Below, in pieces: positions 41,585-54,104 of a stretch of DNA of 64,000 bases; the first letter of the stretch is position 1; each line of letters starts with the position of its first letter. The translations under genes and the position numbers were made by a program. Below the pieces are notes generated by a model. That model saw only the letters and a program-made list of their open reading frames with translations. It had not been told where the DNA came from and did not search any database. The stretch lies in contig CM070876.1 of NCBI GenBank assembly GCA_036365515.1, forward strand, positions 40,798,195-40,862,194, in the 5' to 3' direction. This DNA comes from Torymus aiolomorphi. Taxonomy: Eukaryota; Arthropoda; Insecta; Hymenoptera; Torymidae.

Positions 41585-44500
41585 CCCTACTGAAAAATCT
41601 CAAGTGAGATCTCAGGTGAGATCTCATCTAATTTCTAGTGTCAATTTCTCATGTGACCATAGTAAAAAATATTTAAACTAACAACTCACGTGAGAATAAC
41701 ACGTGAGTTTTAGGAACTTGTATTTTTCACATTGGTTAAATTTTAAACTCGATTCAGATGAGAATACACCTGAGAATCTCAGGTGGGTTTTAGCAACTTG
41801 TATTTTTTTACTTTTGTAAAATTTTAACCTCGATTCAGATGAGAATACCCGTGATAATCTCACGTGAGTTTTAGGAACTTGTATTTTCTTACTTTTGTAT
41901 AATTTCAATCCCGATTCAGATGAGAATACACGTGAGAATCTCACGTGAGTTTCGGGAACTTGTATTTTCTTACTTTTGTTAAATTTTAAACTCGTTTAAG
42001 ATGAGAATACACCTGAAAATCTGAGGTGAGTTATAGCAACTTGTATTTTTCTACTTTTGTATAATTTCTAACTCGATTCAGATGACAATACGCGTGAGAA
42101 TCTCACGTGAGTTTGGGGAACTTTGTATTTTTTTACTTTTGTAAAATTTTAACCGCGATTCAGATACTTTTGGCAGTCTTGCTGTCGGACAAGTTAGGAA
42201 GAGGACGTGCAAAATATCAACGTTACCTAATGTTGTACGAAAGGCCGGCAGCGTCGAGAACCCTGCAACAACAGCAATCGGCAATCAGCAGCGCAGGCAA
42301 CGGCTCATGGCAGACGATGGCGGCGCATACACGACGTCCTCATCGAAGGTGAGATTTAATTCACCCATACGACTGGATATGAAACTCGTTCATTTAATTC
42401 TTATGTACACATTTCCATCGTCACCGTCGTCATCGTTGCTGCTGCTCTCATAAAAATAACATAGCATGTAGACCCTTATAAAAATATCCTATAGAAAATC
42501 CTGTAGGAAATGCTATAGAAAATCCTGTAGGCATTCCGTAGAAATCCTATAGGAATCCTATAGGATACTCTATAGGCAGTCCTATATGAAATTCTATATA
42601 GGAAGTTCTATAGGAAATCCTATAGGAAATTCTGTAGGTAATTCTGTAGGTAATTCTGTAGGAAAAACTGCAGACAATTTTAGATGGAAAATCCTGCAGG
42701 GAATTCTGGAGTATTTTCGTGAAAACAGTTTAAGAGGTTTAGCATTTTATTTAGCGCTGCAACATCGCACAGCAAAATCAGTGGCAAACAGTCCTAGGTA
42801 AGGAGTTGCACCTAGGGACTGCCGTGCACGACTGGCGGCGCTTACTGATTAAGCCCAATGAGCTCAGATATCAAAATCAAGGTAATCCTTGTCACATTGA
42901 CTTTCCGTAAAGTCGTTCAAACGGTTGAATCTCATGGCTTTACATACCCTCGCGGTTCCAATGTGTTTATGAGAGTCCCGACTGCTGCGCTGCGCTGCGG
43001 CATGCGGTAGAATCTTACTTCTCCAGCGCCTCGTTTATGTATGTTCGCTGCTATGCCGCTATGGGGCGCAGCAGTCGGGACTCTCATAAACACATTGGAA
43101 CCGCGAGGGTATGTAAAGCCATGAGATTCAACCGTTTGAACTACTTTAAGGAGAGTCAATGTGACAAGGATTACCTTGATTTTGATATCTGAGCTCATTG
43201 GGCTTAATCGGTAAGCGCCGGCAGTCGTGCACGGCAGTCCCTAGGTGCAACTCCTTACCTAGGACTGTTTGCCACTGATTTTGCTGTGCGATGTTACAGC
43301 GCTAAATAAGATGCTAAACCTCTATAAACTGTTTTCACGAAAATACTCCAGAATTCCCTGCAGGATTTTCCATCTAAAATTGTCTGCAGTTTTTCCTACA
43401 GAATTACCTACAGAATTTCCTATAGGATTTCCTATAGGATTTCCTACAGGAAAAGCGCGAAATTCACATAGGATTTCCTATAGAACTTGCTATATAGAAT
43501 TTCATATAGGTCTGCCTATAGAGTATCCTATAGGATTCCTATAGGATTTCTACGGAATGCCTACAGGATTTTCTATAGCATTTCCTACAGGATTTTCTAT
43601 AGGATATTTTTATAAGGGGATCGCTATCTAAGATAAAAAAATTATTACAAAGCATTTGATTTGAAAATAAGTGTTATATTTTTCGTAATAAAAATACTTA
43701 TCTGATCAAATCGCCTTCATTGCAGCTTCCCGTTTATACGCATCTTTCATTATATTTATCCCATTCTGCATTTACTCCGAAAAAGATTAGTATCCAATTT
43801 ATAACCCCTCTTGTTGTCGTGACATGAAAATATTTCTAAGTAATCCAAACTTTTGTCGGAGTTAATGCAGACAGGCTTAAATAATGGAATGGTGTAAATA
43901 ATGGTTGCGTATAAACGGGAAACGCAATAGAGGCGATTTTATCAGATAAGTATTTTTATTGCGAAACATATTAAATTTCTTTCGGAACAAAATGCTTTGT
44001 GATAATTTTTTTGTCTTAGCTGGCGATCTACATGATATGTTATATTTATGTGAGCAGCAATAACGATGACGACGGAGACGATGGAAAAGTGTCCACAAGA
44101 ATTAAATGCACAAGTTTCATATCCAGTCGTAAAGGTGATTTAAATTTCGCCTTCAGTGAGAACGTCGAATACGCGCCGCTCTCTATCGTGAAAAGGCCCA
44201 TAGCCTAACCAGAGGTGCAGAGCGATCATTTTCTACGCCGCTGCTCGGTCACTGCGCCGTTTTACAGCTTCCAGGACTCTCGTCATCCACTGGGCATCGT
44301 CTGCCATGCGCCCGCGCCGTTGCTTGCGCTGCTGGTTCCCGATTGCTGTTGATGGTTACTCGACATTGCCGGCCTTACGTACAACATTAGGTAACGTTGA
44401 CGTTTTGCGCGTCGTCTTCCTAACTTGTCCAACAGCAAGACAAATGTAAAGTTACGACAAAGTTTGGCTAAAGTTTGACCAAAGTTGGGACATTTATAAG

Positions 44501-45963
44501 AAAAAATTTGTCTGGGCAAAGTCTGGCATTTTCCCAGACCTTTCAAACGAATTTTTTTATAAGTCTGGGAAAATGTCTGGCACTTTTCCAAGACTTTTTT
44601 AACGAATAATTATATATCTCGCAAAGTGGCCGTTGCCAGACTCAAGTACTAGACTTCTGAAGCTAGATTTGTGCCAGACAATTACCAGACCACTCCCAGA
44701 CAAATTTTTTTACACGAGTTCTAAGGTCTATTCTCATCTGAATCGAGTTTAAAATTCTACAAAAGTTGAAAAATACAAGTTCCTAAAACTCATGTGAGAT
44801 TCTCACGTGTATTCTCATCTGAATCGAGATTAAAATTTTTCAAATGTAAGAAAATACTAGTTCTTAAAAATTGCGTGTGTTTCACAGGTGCATTGTCATC
44901 TGAAATGAGTTTAAAATTTTACAAAAGTAACAAAATACAAGTTATCAAAACTCACGTGAGATTCTCAGGTGTATTCTCATCTAAATTGAGTTTAAAATTT
45001 AGCAAAATTAAAAAAATACAAGTTCCCAAAACTCACGTGAGATTATCAGGTGTATTCTCATTGCACGTACTCTTCCTAAATTGTCCAACACCGAGACTGC
45101 CAAAAGTATCTGAATCGAGGTTAAAATTTTACAAAAGTAAAAAAATATAATTTCCTAAAACTCACGTGAGATTCTCACGCGTATTCTCATCTGAATCGAG
45201 ATTAAAATTTTTCAAAAGTAACAAAATACAAGTTTCAAAAACTCACGTGAGATTCTCACGTGAATTCTCATCTGAATCGAGTTTGAAATTATACAAAAGT
45301 AAAAAAATACAAGTTGCTAAAACTCACCTCAGATTCTCAGGTGTATTATCATCTTAAACGAGTTTAAAATTTAACAAAAGTAAGAAAATACTAGTTCCCG
45401 AAACTCACGTGAGATTCTCATGTGTATTCTCATCTGAATCGAGTTTGAAATGATACAAAAGTAAGAAAATACAAGTTCCTAAAATTCACGGGAGATTCTC
45501 ACGTGTATTCTGATCTGAATCGAGGTTAAAATTTTACAAAAGTAAAAAAATACAAGTTGCTAAAACCCACCTGAGATGTTCCCGAAACTCACGTGAGATT
45601 CTCACGTGTATTCTCATCTGAATCGGGTTTGAAATTATACAAAAGTAAGAAAATACAAGTTCCTAAAACTCACGTGAGATTCTCACGTGTATTCTCATCT
45701 GAATCGAGGTTAAAATTTTACAAAAGTAAAAAAATACAAGTTGCTAAAACCCACCTGAGATTCTCAGGTGTATTCTCATCTGAATCGAGTTTGAAATTTA
45801 ACAAATGTGAAAAATACAAGTTCTTAAAACTCACGTGATATTCTCACATGAGTTGTTAGTTTAAATTTTTTTACTAATGTCACATGAGAAATTGAGACCA
45901 GAAATTAGATGAGATCTCACCTGAGATCTCACCTGAGATCTCACTTAAGATTTTTCAGTAGGG
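41585..45963. mobile_element. Giant foldback element, about 4.4 kb
   Basis: Ends CCCTACTGAAAAATCT and complement. Outer arms are arrays of about 95-105-bp units (AACTCACGTGAGATTCTCAC, ATTCTCATCTGAATCGAG, ACAAAAGTAAAAAAATACAA) at 41660-42165 and, inverted, 44715-45850. Inner arms pair further (GACAAGTTAGGAAGAGGACG at 42189 with its partner near 44420; ATCGTCACCGTCGTCATCG near 42417 with its partner near 44070) to a centre near 43.82 kb. One arm is interrupted by a second foldback (42473-43618). No protein-coding gene is supported. Confidence 0.83.
42473..43618. mobile_element. Foldback of CCTATAGGAA-type repeats nested in the giant foldback
   Basis: Ends CCCTTATAAAAATATCC and complement. Arms of about 550 bp have outer parts with irregular CCTATAGGAAAT/CCTGTAGGAAAT units and inner unique parts around GAGTCCCGACTGCTGCGC, with a centre near 43043. 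The opposite arm of the host foldback (near 44025) keeps the uninterrupted text, showing insertion with GA repeated at the borders. Confidence 0.82.
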
Positions 45964-45969
45964 TAATAA

Positions 45970-47700
45970 GTGGTTAAAATTTTGAGTCGATTTATGAAAT
46001 ATTCTCTGAAAAACAAGTATTCGAAAATATTTTAAAATAATTAGTTCTTTAAGAAATAACAAACATCTGTATTATTTTAATAAATTGTTTATTTTCATAA
46101 TCTTATCTGCTTTCATAATGATTGTCTTTAGTTATTCATAAAAAAATACATGTTTTTTGAGTGATCGACAATTTCATTAACCCACCTTCATTATACCTCG
46201 TTGCAATATTTTTAAATAATGAACCTAATAGCTTATTAAATTAGAAAAAGCAAGTAAACAACACGCGTGCGTATCCCGCGTCATTTCCACTTTCTAGTAA
46301 CATATTGTTGACACATTATTAATTGCATCTAATGAATGATTTAAAGAAGCAATTAAGTCAATTTTACTTCCAAAATCGCTAGACACACAAAGCTCAATTT
46401 TTTCATTTATTAATTTCACTAAAAATATTTTAACCTCAAATATCTGAAATTTATGGACCAATCATTTTGCCCCAAGAAATCGACATAAAAATCTAAGAAA
46501 TACACCTCTACAAGAAATTTTGAAGCGAATAAGTCAATTTTATTCCAGCAATCGTTGCACATACAAAAATTCATTTTTTTTTATTTTTTCATTTTTCAAT
46601 GCTTACGTTTTTTTTTATAATAACAGAACACCCTATAAAAGAAATTTTTTTTTTTTAGAATATATAGCTATTTTAATTCTATTTCGAAAGCTACCCATTC
46701 CCTTCGAATACATAGAGCTATTCTCGAGAAATTACGATTTGAAAAAAGGTTAAAAATATTTTAACCTCAAATATCTCTTAAATCTATGGACCAATCATTT
46801 TGCCCAAATAACTCGACCGAAAACTATACAAAATCCACCTCTACGAGGAATTTTGAAGCGATTAAGTCAATTTTTACTCCCGCAATGGTTAGACATACCA
46901 AACTCATTTTTTTTCATTTTTCTATGTTTACGTTTTTATTAATAACAAAAGAACCGTGATAGCTAGAAAAATAATTTTTTTAGAAAATATAGGTATTTAA
47001 ATTCGCTTTCGAATGCCACCCATCCGATTCAGATACATAGAGCCGCTTTCGAGAAATTTCGATTTGAAAAAAAGGTTAAAAAAATTTTAAACTCAAATAT
47101 CTCAGAAATTTATGGACCGATCATGTAGCCCAAAGAACTTAGCCGAGATCTATCCAAAATCTACCTCTATAAGAAATTACAAAGCGATTAATCCAGGTTC
47201 TCCATAAAACGTGCGACATAGAGAACACATTTTTTCCATTTTTTAATTTTTTTCTCAAAAACTAACTAACAGAATGGATTAAAATTTTCACAGATTATAG
47301 CAATTTATATTCCGCATTATCGTGAATTTTCTCCAAAAAATTGACCGTTTAGTTTAGGAGTTATTAGCTTTTTTAAAAAAACACGTTTTTGTTAATAACA
47401 AGAGAACCGTGATAGCTAGATAATTTTTTTTTAATTATAAGTTTTTTTATGCTCTTTCGAATGCGACCCATCCCATTCAAAAATTTAAATCCGATCATTA
47501 AAAAAAATCAAAAATAAATTTTTCGAAAATCAAAAATTTGAAATAAAACAAAAACGAATCAGTAAAGCATCAAAAATTATTTTCTTCCCGAATTCGGAAT
47601 AAAAAAACAAAAAAAATGAGAACCCGATGGTTAAAATCGACCGCGTAGATCCGGAGATAAAGCGGTATACATACATACACACACAGACACATCCATACAG
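45970..47700. other. AT-rich DNA with a degenerate tandem repeat
   Basis: Three diverged units of about 330 bp (near 46440, 46780 and 47095) share AAATATCTNAAATTTATGGACC, CAATCATTTTGCCCAA and CCACCTCTACAAGAAATTTTGAAGCGA. No ORF. Probably an old repeat; similar words occur near 21.2-21.6 kb. Confidence 0.6.
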
Positions 47701-47823
47701 ACATTTTCTAAAATCATGTGAAACAAACTTCTAACACCTCTAATGATGTTTATAGAGAGTTTTAACGAAGTTGAAAATTTTACTATTACAAAGCTTCCTT
47801 TAGGAGGAAGCGAAAACTACATA

Positions 47824-47949
<126 letters not shown>

Positions 47950-48068
47950 TTTAAATACTTCTATTTTATATATATATATATAAAATAGAAGTATTTAAAT
48001 GATGTTATAAAATATATTATTCAATATCAAAATAAAAATTATATATGATATTTAAATGTGGATTAGGC

Positions 48069-48266
<198 letters not shown>

Positions 48267-48423
48267 ACTCGCTCACACACAGAAATGTAATTAAAATAAA
48301 ATACTTTATAAAAACAAACAGATTATCAATTTTAATTTAATACAATAAATAAAACATAAGGAAATAATGTTTACAGAATTATATTTTAAGTATAAAACTT
48401 GTGAGTCTTTGCAGATCTAGCTC

Positions 48424-48680
48424 CTATATGTATTTTTTTCCAGGGTGTAAAAGTTTGTTTATCTGGCCGGATGTAAAAATAGGTTTTAATATATCATATA
48501 TTTTATTTTGTATTTGCTTTGGCGCTAACTTTTCTTGTTTTCGAATTTTCCTATTGAGTTTTTGTACTTCTTGCTTTAATCATTTATTTTCTACGAGTAA
48601 ATTCAAATTTTTATTTTCGATTTTCAAATCATTGTTTTCCGCCCTTAATTTGTCGTTATCAAAATCACCTTGTAATCTAA
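48424..48680 (-). pseudogene. THAP/P-element-type transposase fragment
   Basis: The minus strand gives a coiled-coil segment (DKLRAENNDLKIENKNLNLL), an in-frame TGA, then KQEVQKLNRKIRKQEKLAPK and IYDILKPIFTSGQINKLLHP, the conserved text after the coiled coil in insect THAP/P-element transposases. It starts behind an acceptor-like TTTTGTTTTTAG near 48677 and ends at a TAG at 48424. The THAP finger and catalytic domain are missing. Confidence 0.72.
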
Positions 48681-48739
48681 AAACAAAAGTTTAAATATAG
48701 CTGTGTACATTAATCGAATCTTGTAATGAAATAGTATAT

Positions 48740-48900
48740 TGTGTACGAAGGGCGTAAAGTGGGCCTTTTTAGACCGAGTGGGAAGTTTGCAGTACGAGTC
48801 GAAGGCGAGCCGCACGAGCCGAAGGCAAGTGCGTCCGCGAGCCGTAGACGAGTACTGCAATCACACGAGGTCAAAAGGCTCACTAAGCCCTTGGTGCACA
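48740..48900. repeat. GC-rich GAGCCGAAGGC repeat
   Basis: Imperfect repeats of GAGTCGAAGGCGAGCCGCAC and GAGCCGAAGGCAAGTG, ending with CTTGGTGCACACCATA. Related to 20272-20690. ORFs here are incidental. Confidence 0.45.
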
Positions 48901-49085
48901 CCATATTTTTTGTGACACAGGTATTGATTTTCGCGTTTTTCCACTTAAGGGGACGCCGTAGTTAATGTATTATTATATGAAAGTACTGTAGTAAAAGACA
49001 GAAAATCACATTCATTAAAAAAAAGTTCACAGGATTATAGTAAATATATGAAAGTTGAAGTCTCAAACGTTCGTGGTGGAGGTAT

Positions 49086-49202
49086 TAGTTTAGTTTGAAA
49101 TCAATGATCAAGACGAACAAAGTTTCGTTGCAATTATTATATGGCAATAAATAATTGCAACGAAACTTTGTTCGTCTTGATCATTGATTTCAAACTAAAC
49201 TA
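49086..49202. repeat. Perfect 53-bp inverted repeat (hairpin)
   Basis: The left arm 49086-49138 and right arm 49150-49202 are exact reverse complements with an 11-bp loop. It starts TAGTTTAGTTTGAAATC. It could be a very young foldback or a hairpin RNA precursor. Confidence 0.85.
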
Positions 49203-49463
49203 GGATTATAGTAAATAAAAATTAAATGACGATGTCGGTATGGTAGGAATTTGTATGCACGTCCTTTTCATATTTCCTTTATTCCTGTCAAAAAAATTTT
49301 TATTATTCATTAATGATATTTTTAAATTAAGTAACTATATTAAATTTGATTATAATGTTATTATTACTCAATTATGTATCGATGAATAAAAAAAAGCAAT
49401 TGAATATAACACGTACATTGTAGTGTAGCTTATATATCAGTTTTGAAGAGGCAAACTGTAAGT

Positions 49464-49545
49464 CTTTTATAGATGAGTGGTTAGAGCGTTCGTCTGCCGG
49501 AGTCCGTGCCAAGAGTCTCGTGTTCGATTCCCATCGTCTGCAAAA
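49464..49545 (+). repeat. tRNA-derived SINE-like sequence
   Basis: GATGAGTGGTTAGAGCGTTCG resembles an A box and GTGTTCGATTCCCATC a B box, with CGTCTGCCGGAGTCC where an anticodon arm would be. The acceptor stem is imperfect and no CCA end is seen, so a SINE head or tRNA pseudogene is more likely than a working tRNA. Confidence 0.55.
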
Positions 49546-49734
49546 ATTTTTTAATTTCTAAATTTAATGTTTTTCTTGTATATTAGTGTAATACTCAAAT
49601 CTTAATTCGTGTATTGGTTAAATAAAAATAATAAATAATAATTTTACTGGAGCAATTTTTTATGTATCACGTGATTTTCACACGATTTTCACATGATATT
49701 CACGCGATTATCACGTGATTATTTTTGATAGGGC

Positions 49735-50480
49735 GGATCTGAATTCAGATTATGAAAATTCAAAATGGTGGATCGATGATGGCTGCCGAATATTGAACTA
49801 TTACTGGATCTTGCTGAAAAATGTATCTACGGAATTTCAGGATTCGCTGATTAGGAATCTGAACTCAGATTTTGAAAATTCAAAATAGTGAACCCAAGAT
49901 GGGGGCCAAAATTTGAAATTTTACGAGAATTTGCTAAAAATTGTACATTGTGGGTTTCCGGATTCGCTGATTAGGAATCTGAACTCAGATTTTGTAAATA
50001 CAAAATGGCGGCCGAAAATTGAAATATTACTGGATTTTGCTGAAAATTGTATATAGGGGGTATCTAGATTCGCTAATTACGAATCTGAACTAATATTTTG
50101 CCAATTCAAAATGGCGGCAAAATATTTCAATAACACTGGATTTTGCTAAAAATTGTATATAAGGGGTTCTGGATTCGCTGATTACGAATCTGAACTCAAA
50201 TTTTCAGAATTCAAAATGGCTGATCGAAGATGGAGGCCAAATATTCAAATATTACTGGATTTTGTTGAAAATTGTATATACGGAATTTCTGGATTCGCTG
50301 ATTAGGAATCTGAACTCAGATTTTGTAAATACAAAATGGCGGCCAAAAATCGAAATATTACTGGTTGTTGCCGAAAATTGTATATAGGAGGTTTCTGGAT
50401 TCGCTGATTACGAATCTGAACTCAGATTTTGAAAATTCAAAATGGCGAACAAGAATTGAAATATTACTGGATTTTGCTGA
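49735..50480. repeat. Tandem repeat of about 110-120 bp (AATTCAAAATGGCGG)
   Basis: About seven units, each with GGATTCGCTGATTAGGAATC, TGAACTCAGATTTTGAAAAT, TCAAAATGGCGGCC and ATTACTGGATTTTGCTGAAA. Two units carry longer ATGGCTGATCGAAGATGG variants. No ORF. Confidence 0.88.
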
Positions 50481-50489
50481 AAAATTATT

Positions 50490-51500
50490 TTATAATCAAT
50501 AAATAACAAATAATATCAGCGCTGACGTAATAAACTACATATATATCAAGGAGCGCGGGAGCGCTCCGAAGGCAAGCATAGAAGAAGCCTAAAGAAGCGA
50601 CCCGTGCTACATATACATTATGCATTATTTTGTTAAATATAAATATATACCTAATATTTTAAAAATTAATAAATGTTAAGAATAATTTTTTTAAAAAACA
50701 TTACAGAAAATTTAAAAGAAAAAAATGTTTCATGATATTATTTAATAGAGGGTTATCCTTATTCATTATTATCAATATTTATCTTCATATGAAATGCAAT
50801 CCGCAACTACAATTATAAGATTAATTTTAAATCACATTATTATATTTTTTAAAATAATCAATTTTTATATATAATTAAAACTTAAATAACTTTCCATATT
50901 TACTTGATCCAAATTTTTGTGATTATTCACTTGATCAAAATTTATAATAAAAAAACAATATGAATTTATTTTCTAAACGAAAATTAAGCTACATGAACAA
51001 TATACATAATGTATTCTTTTGTTATACCCTGGCGATTAAACTACGACTGTTTTCGGTCGTATTTCGGTCGTAGTACAATATATTTCATATTTGTAAAAAT
51101 TATATCAAATTGATGCTTATTTATAAAATATCATTTAAGGAATAAACTTAGAAGAGTGTGTGCGCGTGTATGCGTGCATGCGTGCGTGCGTGCGTGCATG
51201 CATGCGCGTGCGTGTGAGGGATATCTCCAGAGCGTGTCCACCGCCTTTAACCGAATACAGTTTATATTTTTGTATTTCTTTTCCGTTGTTGTACGATAAC
51301 TAGCGTAAAAATCTACCAATCTTCTTAACATTTGATACAGAAATAGCTTTTTTGTATCTTTGAACCGAGTTCGCTGCTTGAAAAAATTTAACAGTTTCAG
51401 ACCAAAGATATTTGAGGTTGTAAATTACAAATATTTTCGTGTAGTGATGATTCACTGAATATTTAATTAATAAATTTCAAATTTTAAGGACTTATTATAT
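50490..51500. other. AT-rich DNA, no gene seen
   Basis: Contains a small palindrome (GGAGCGCGGGAGCGCTCC, about 50552) and a GTGTGTGCGCGTGCATG-type simple repeat at 51157-51220. No ORF. Confidence 0.5.
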
Positions 51501-51543
51501 TCATTATAGACTAGGGTGATTTCACCAGTGAACGACCACTTAA

Positions 51544-52209
51544 GGTGGCTCCAGCGGTCTAGTAGACCTAAAGCTATGAACATTTTTTACAAAAATTCAT
51601 TTACACATTCCAATCTGAAAACTGATATGACAGGAAGCACAGTTCTTAACATAACGGATAATATTTTTGTTAGAAAATTTCCAATTTTGCAAAAGTATAT
51701 TTTGTCCACTAAAAAAAAATTCAATAAGAAATACAAATCTTTTTTGTTTTTCATTCAATTTTAATTTACAAGGTCTCATTTTCTTCCTTGTTAAATTTCA
51801 GGGGGAGTCAACGATATCAAAATTGAAATATTTTCAAAACCTGCAAAGTTATATGCAATTCTTTATAAAATTGAGTGACAAATCTACAAACAATTGCATA
51901 TAACTTTGCAGGTTTTGAAAATTTTTCAATTTTGATATCGTTGACTCTCCCTGAAATTTAACAAGGAAGAAAATGAGACCTTGCAAATTAAAATTGAATG
52001 AAAAACAAAAAAGATTTGTATTTCTTATTGAATTTTTTTTTTAATGGACAAAATATACTTTTGCAAAATTGGAAATTTTCTAACAAAAATATTTTCCGTT
52101 ATGTTAAGAACTGTGCTTCCTGTAATATTAGTTTTCAAATTGGAATGTCTAAATGAATTTTTATAAAAAATGTTCATAGCTTTAGGTCTACTAGACCGCT
52201 GGAGCCACC
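51544..52209. mobile_element. Foldback/MITE with TTAA duplication, piggyBac-like
   Basis: GGTGGCTCCAGCGGTCTAGT and complement form the ends, each flanked by TTAA (51540-51543 and 52210-52213). The arms pair over about 310 bp with a short centre near 51875. TTAA sites are typical of piggyBac targets. No ORF of substance. Confidence 0.85.
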
Positions 52210-52219
52210 TTAAGCCCAA

Positions 52220-52988
52220 TGAATGACCGGGTCACGTGACATTTTTAATCCTTTTTTTTTCTCTCTTAAAAAAGTGATGGCAGGATGTTGTGAAGCATTT
52301 AAAAAAGTAATGTGATTGGTTAATGATTAAATATCCGGCCTAAATAACGCAAAAATTCAAAATATTTACTAATATAAAATGAATATTTCTATATGAATTA
52401 ATAAAATGATTTAGACGTGAACGTTAATAGACCAATAAAATCAACAGTTAGTTATTGAATGCTTTAATTAAAATTTTTGTGTTTAGTAATTTTATTAGAA
52501 AATAAATACTGTTTTGATTTGTTTCCTAAGCTCCAAAATTAGAATTTGTTATAATCTGTTTGCTTTTTTAGTATAAATTTCGTGGATGCGTTCTGAGACA
52601 ATGCTAATTAAAAAAATGTATTCATGAAGTCAAAATTATGTTGAGCGCGCGCATCGCTCTGGATATAGCTAGTTACTTAAATAAAATCATGCGTAGCATT
52701 AAATATAATTATAAAAATTTTTTGTAAGTTTTTAATTCCGGAAAGATGATTGACGAAACCAGAAACATGAATAAAGTATTTTACTTATTATGTTTTTTTA
52801 AAAATGGTCATTCAATAATTCATAACAAAGCTTAATTTGATATTTTATTTTTTACAAGCAATAAATAAAGATATTTTGTAATTATATTTTTTATCAGTTT
52901 TAAAAATTCGAAGTATTTATTATATACATTTGTTACAAGTTGTTATAAAATTTTATATAAAACTTTAAAATTTTATATATATGTGTGT

Positions 52989-53020
<32 letters not shown>

Positions 53021-53070
53021 ATTAATCATTATCCCAGCGATTTGGGAGTCTAGAAATATACGTTTGACCA
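52220..53070. other. AT-rich DNA, no gene seen
   Basis: Includes a TG/CG simple repeat at 52980-53020. No ORF. Confidence 0.5.
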
Positions 53071-53080
53071 CATGGTTGTA

Positions 53081-53671
53081 TCAAACTCCTGGAGTTATAA
53101 TATTATTTTGCGACACAAACACTAAATCTTCCGATTCTTCGACAATGTACATATAAGTTGTACTAAATGCTGGTTCGATAATGTTAAATCCAGTACCAAA
53201 TACTCCCTGCTTTCTATTACCATCATGTTGCCAAGGTACTATTGAACGAATGGTAATAAATTGAACCTCTTCATTACGATATCGTGCATTCACATAAGCA
53301 ATTGAATTATTATATTTTGTTATTCTTGCAGTCCACGATTGATATTTAACACCGTCCACAGAAATTTTTTTATGTGAAAGGATTTACAGTTCTGGATTAA
53401 TATTTTCGAAACCAGCCTCTCTTAGAGCGCCAAGTTCGCGATCGTCAAAAATTCTTGGAATACCATTTTGGTCAATTCAAGCAAATCTTTCAGTAGCAAT
53501 ATTAGGTGATTCTTCCCATGTTTCTTTTCCAATGAGCTCTCGCAACAAATTTTCTACTTCGGGCCTAAGTGGCCTGTTCATAAACTTTTCAACCATTTGT
53601 CCCAACAGCATACGGCAAGCAACTTGCCACGCTCGATCAGTTGGACTAGTTGAATAATTTATCACTGTCAA
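53081..53671 (-). pseudogene. Unrecognised broken ORF
   Basis: The minus strand reads about 64 residues (AWQVACRMLLGQMVEKFMNR, ELIGKETWEESPNIATERFA), an in-frame TGA, then a further open stretch (PRIFDDRELGALREAGFENI) ending at a stop near 53387. A second ORF (53359-53081) begins MDGVKYQSWTARITKYNN and includes ITIRSIVPWQHDGNRKQG. Composition and amino-acid use look protein-like, not repeat-like. I do not recognise the family; a viral or mobile-element remnant is possible. Confidence 0.4.
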
Positions 53672-54023
53672 TCTCGATTTAAAGATTCAAACCAAAATCC
53701 ATAAAGGACCTAATTATTTTATTTTTGATTATAATTATTTTTATCATACATTAGCATGATTTTTTGTAAGCAGTTGATTAAGTATTTTCGAAGTTATGAT
53801 CATTTAAAATAAAAACAATTGAAAAAAAGAAGCATAATATAGGTATTTTTATCCTCTTCAAAATTCATCTTCTCCGATTTCAATATCTGAATTCGATCAT
53901 TAAAAAGAACTCAAATGAAATTCTCGAAAATCGAAAATTCGCAATAGAAAAAACCGTCAAAAAACAAAGAAAATGATCTTTGGGCCGGTCGAGATTGGAC
54001 CAATAGTTTCCAAAACAAAGCGG

Positions 54024-54069
54024 TATACACACACACACAGACACATACACACACGCGCGCGCGCGCGCG

Positions 54070-54100
<31 letters not shown>

Positions 54101-54101
54101 C
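54024..54101. repeat. CA/CG simple repeat
   Basis: CACACACACAGACACATACACACACGCGCGCG followed by more CA units. Confidence 0.95.
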
Positions 54102-54104
54102 TAT

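Noticed and set aside
42932..43198. 88-residue ORF with a signal-peptide-like start
   Set aside because: It lies across the centre of a near-perfect palindrome; the sequence is explained by the foldback.
41678..45838. Several ORFs with repeating RFSRVFSSES text, and thoughts of a CRISPR-like array
   Set aside because: Units are contiguous tandem repeats in the arms of a foldback in a eukaryotic genome; no spacers and no cas genes.
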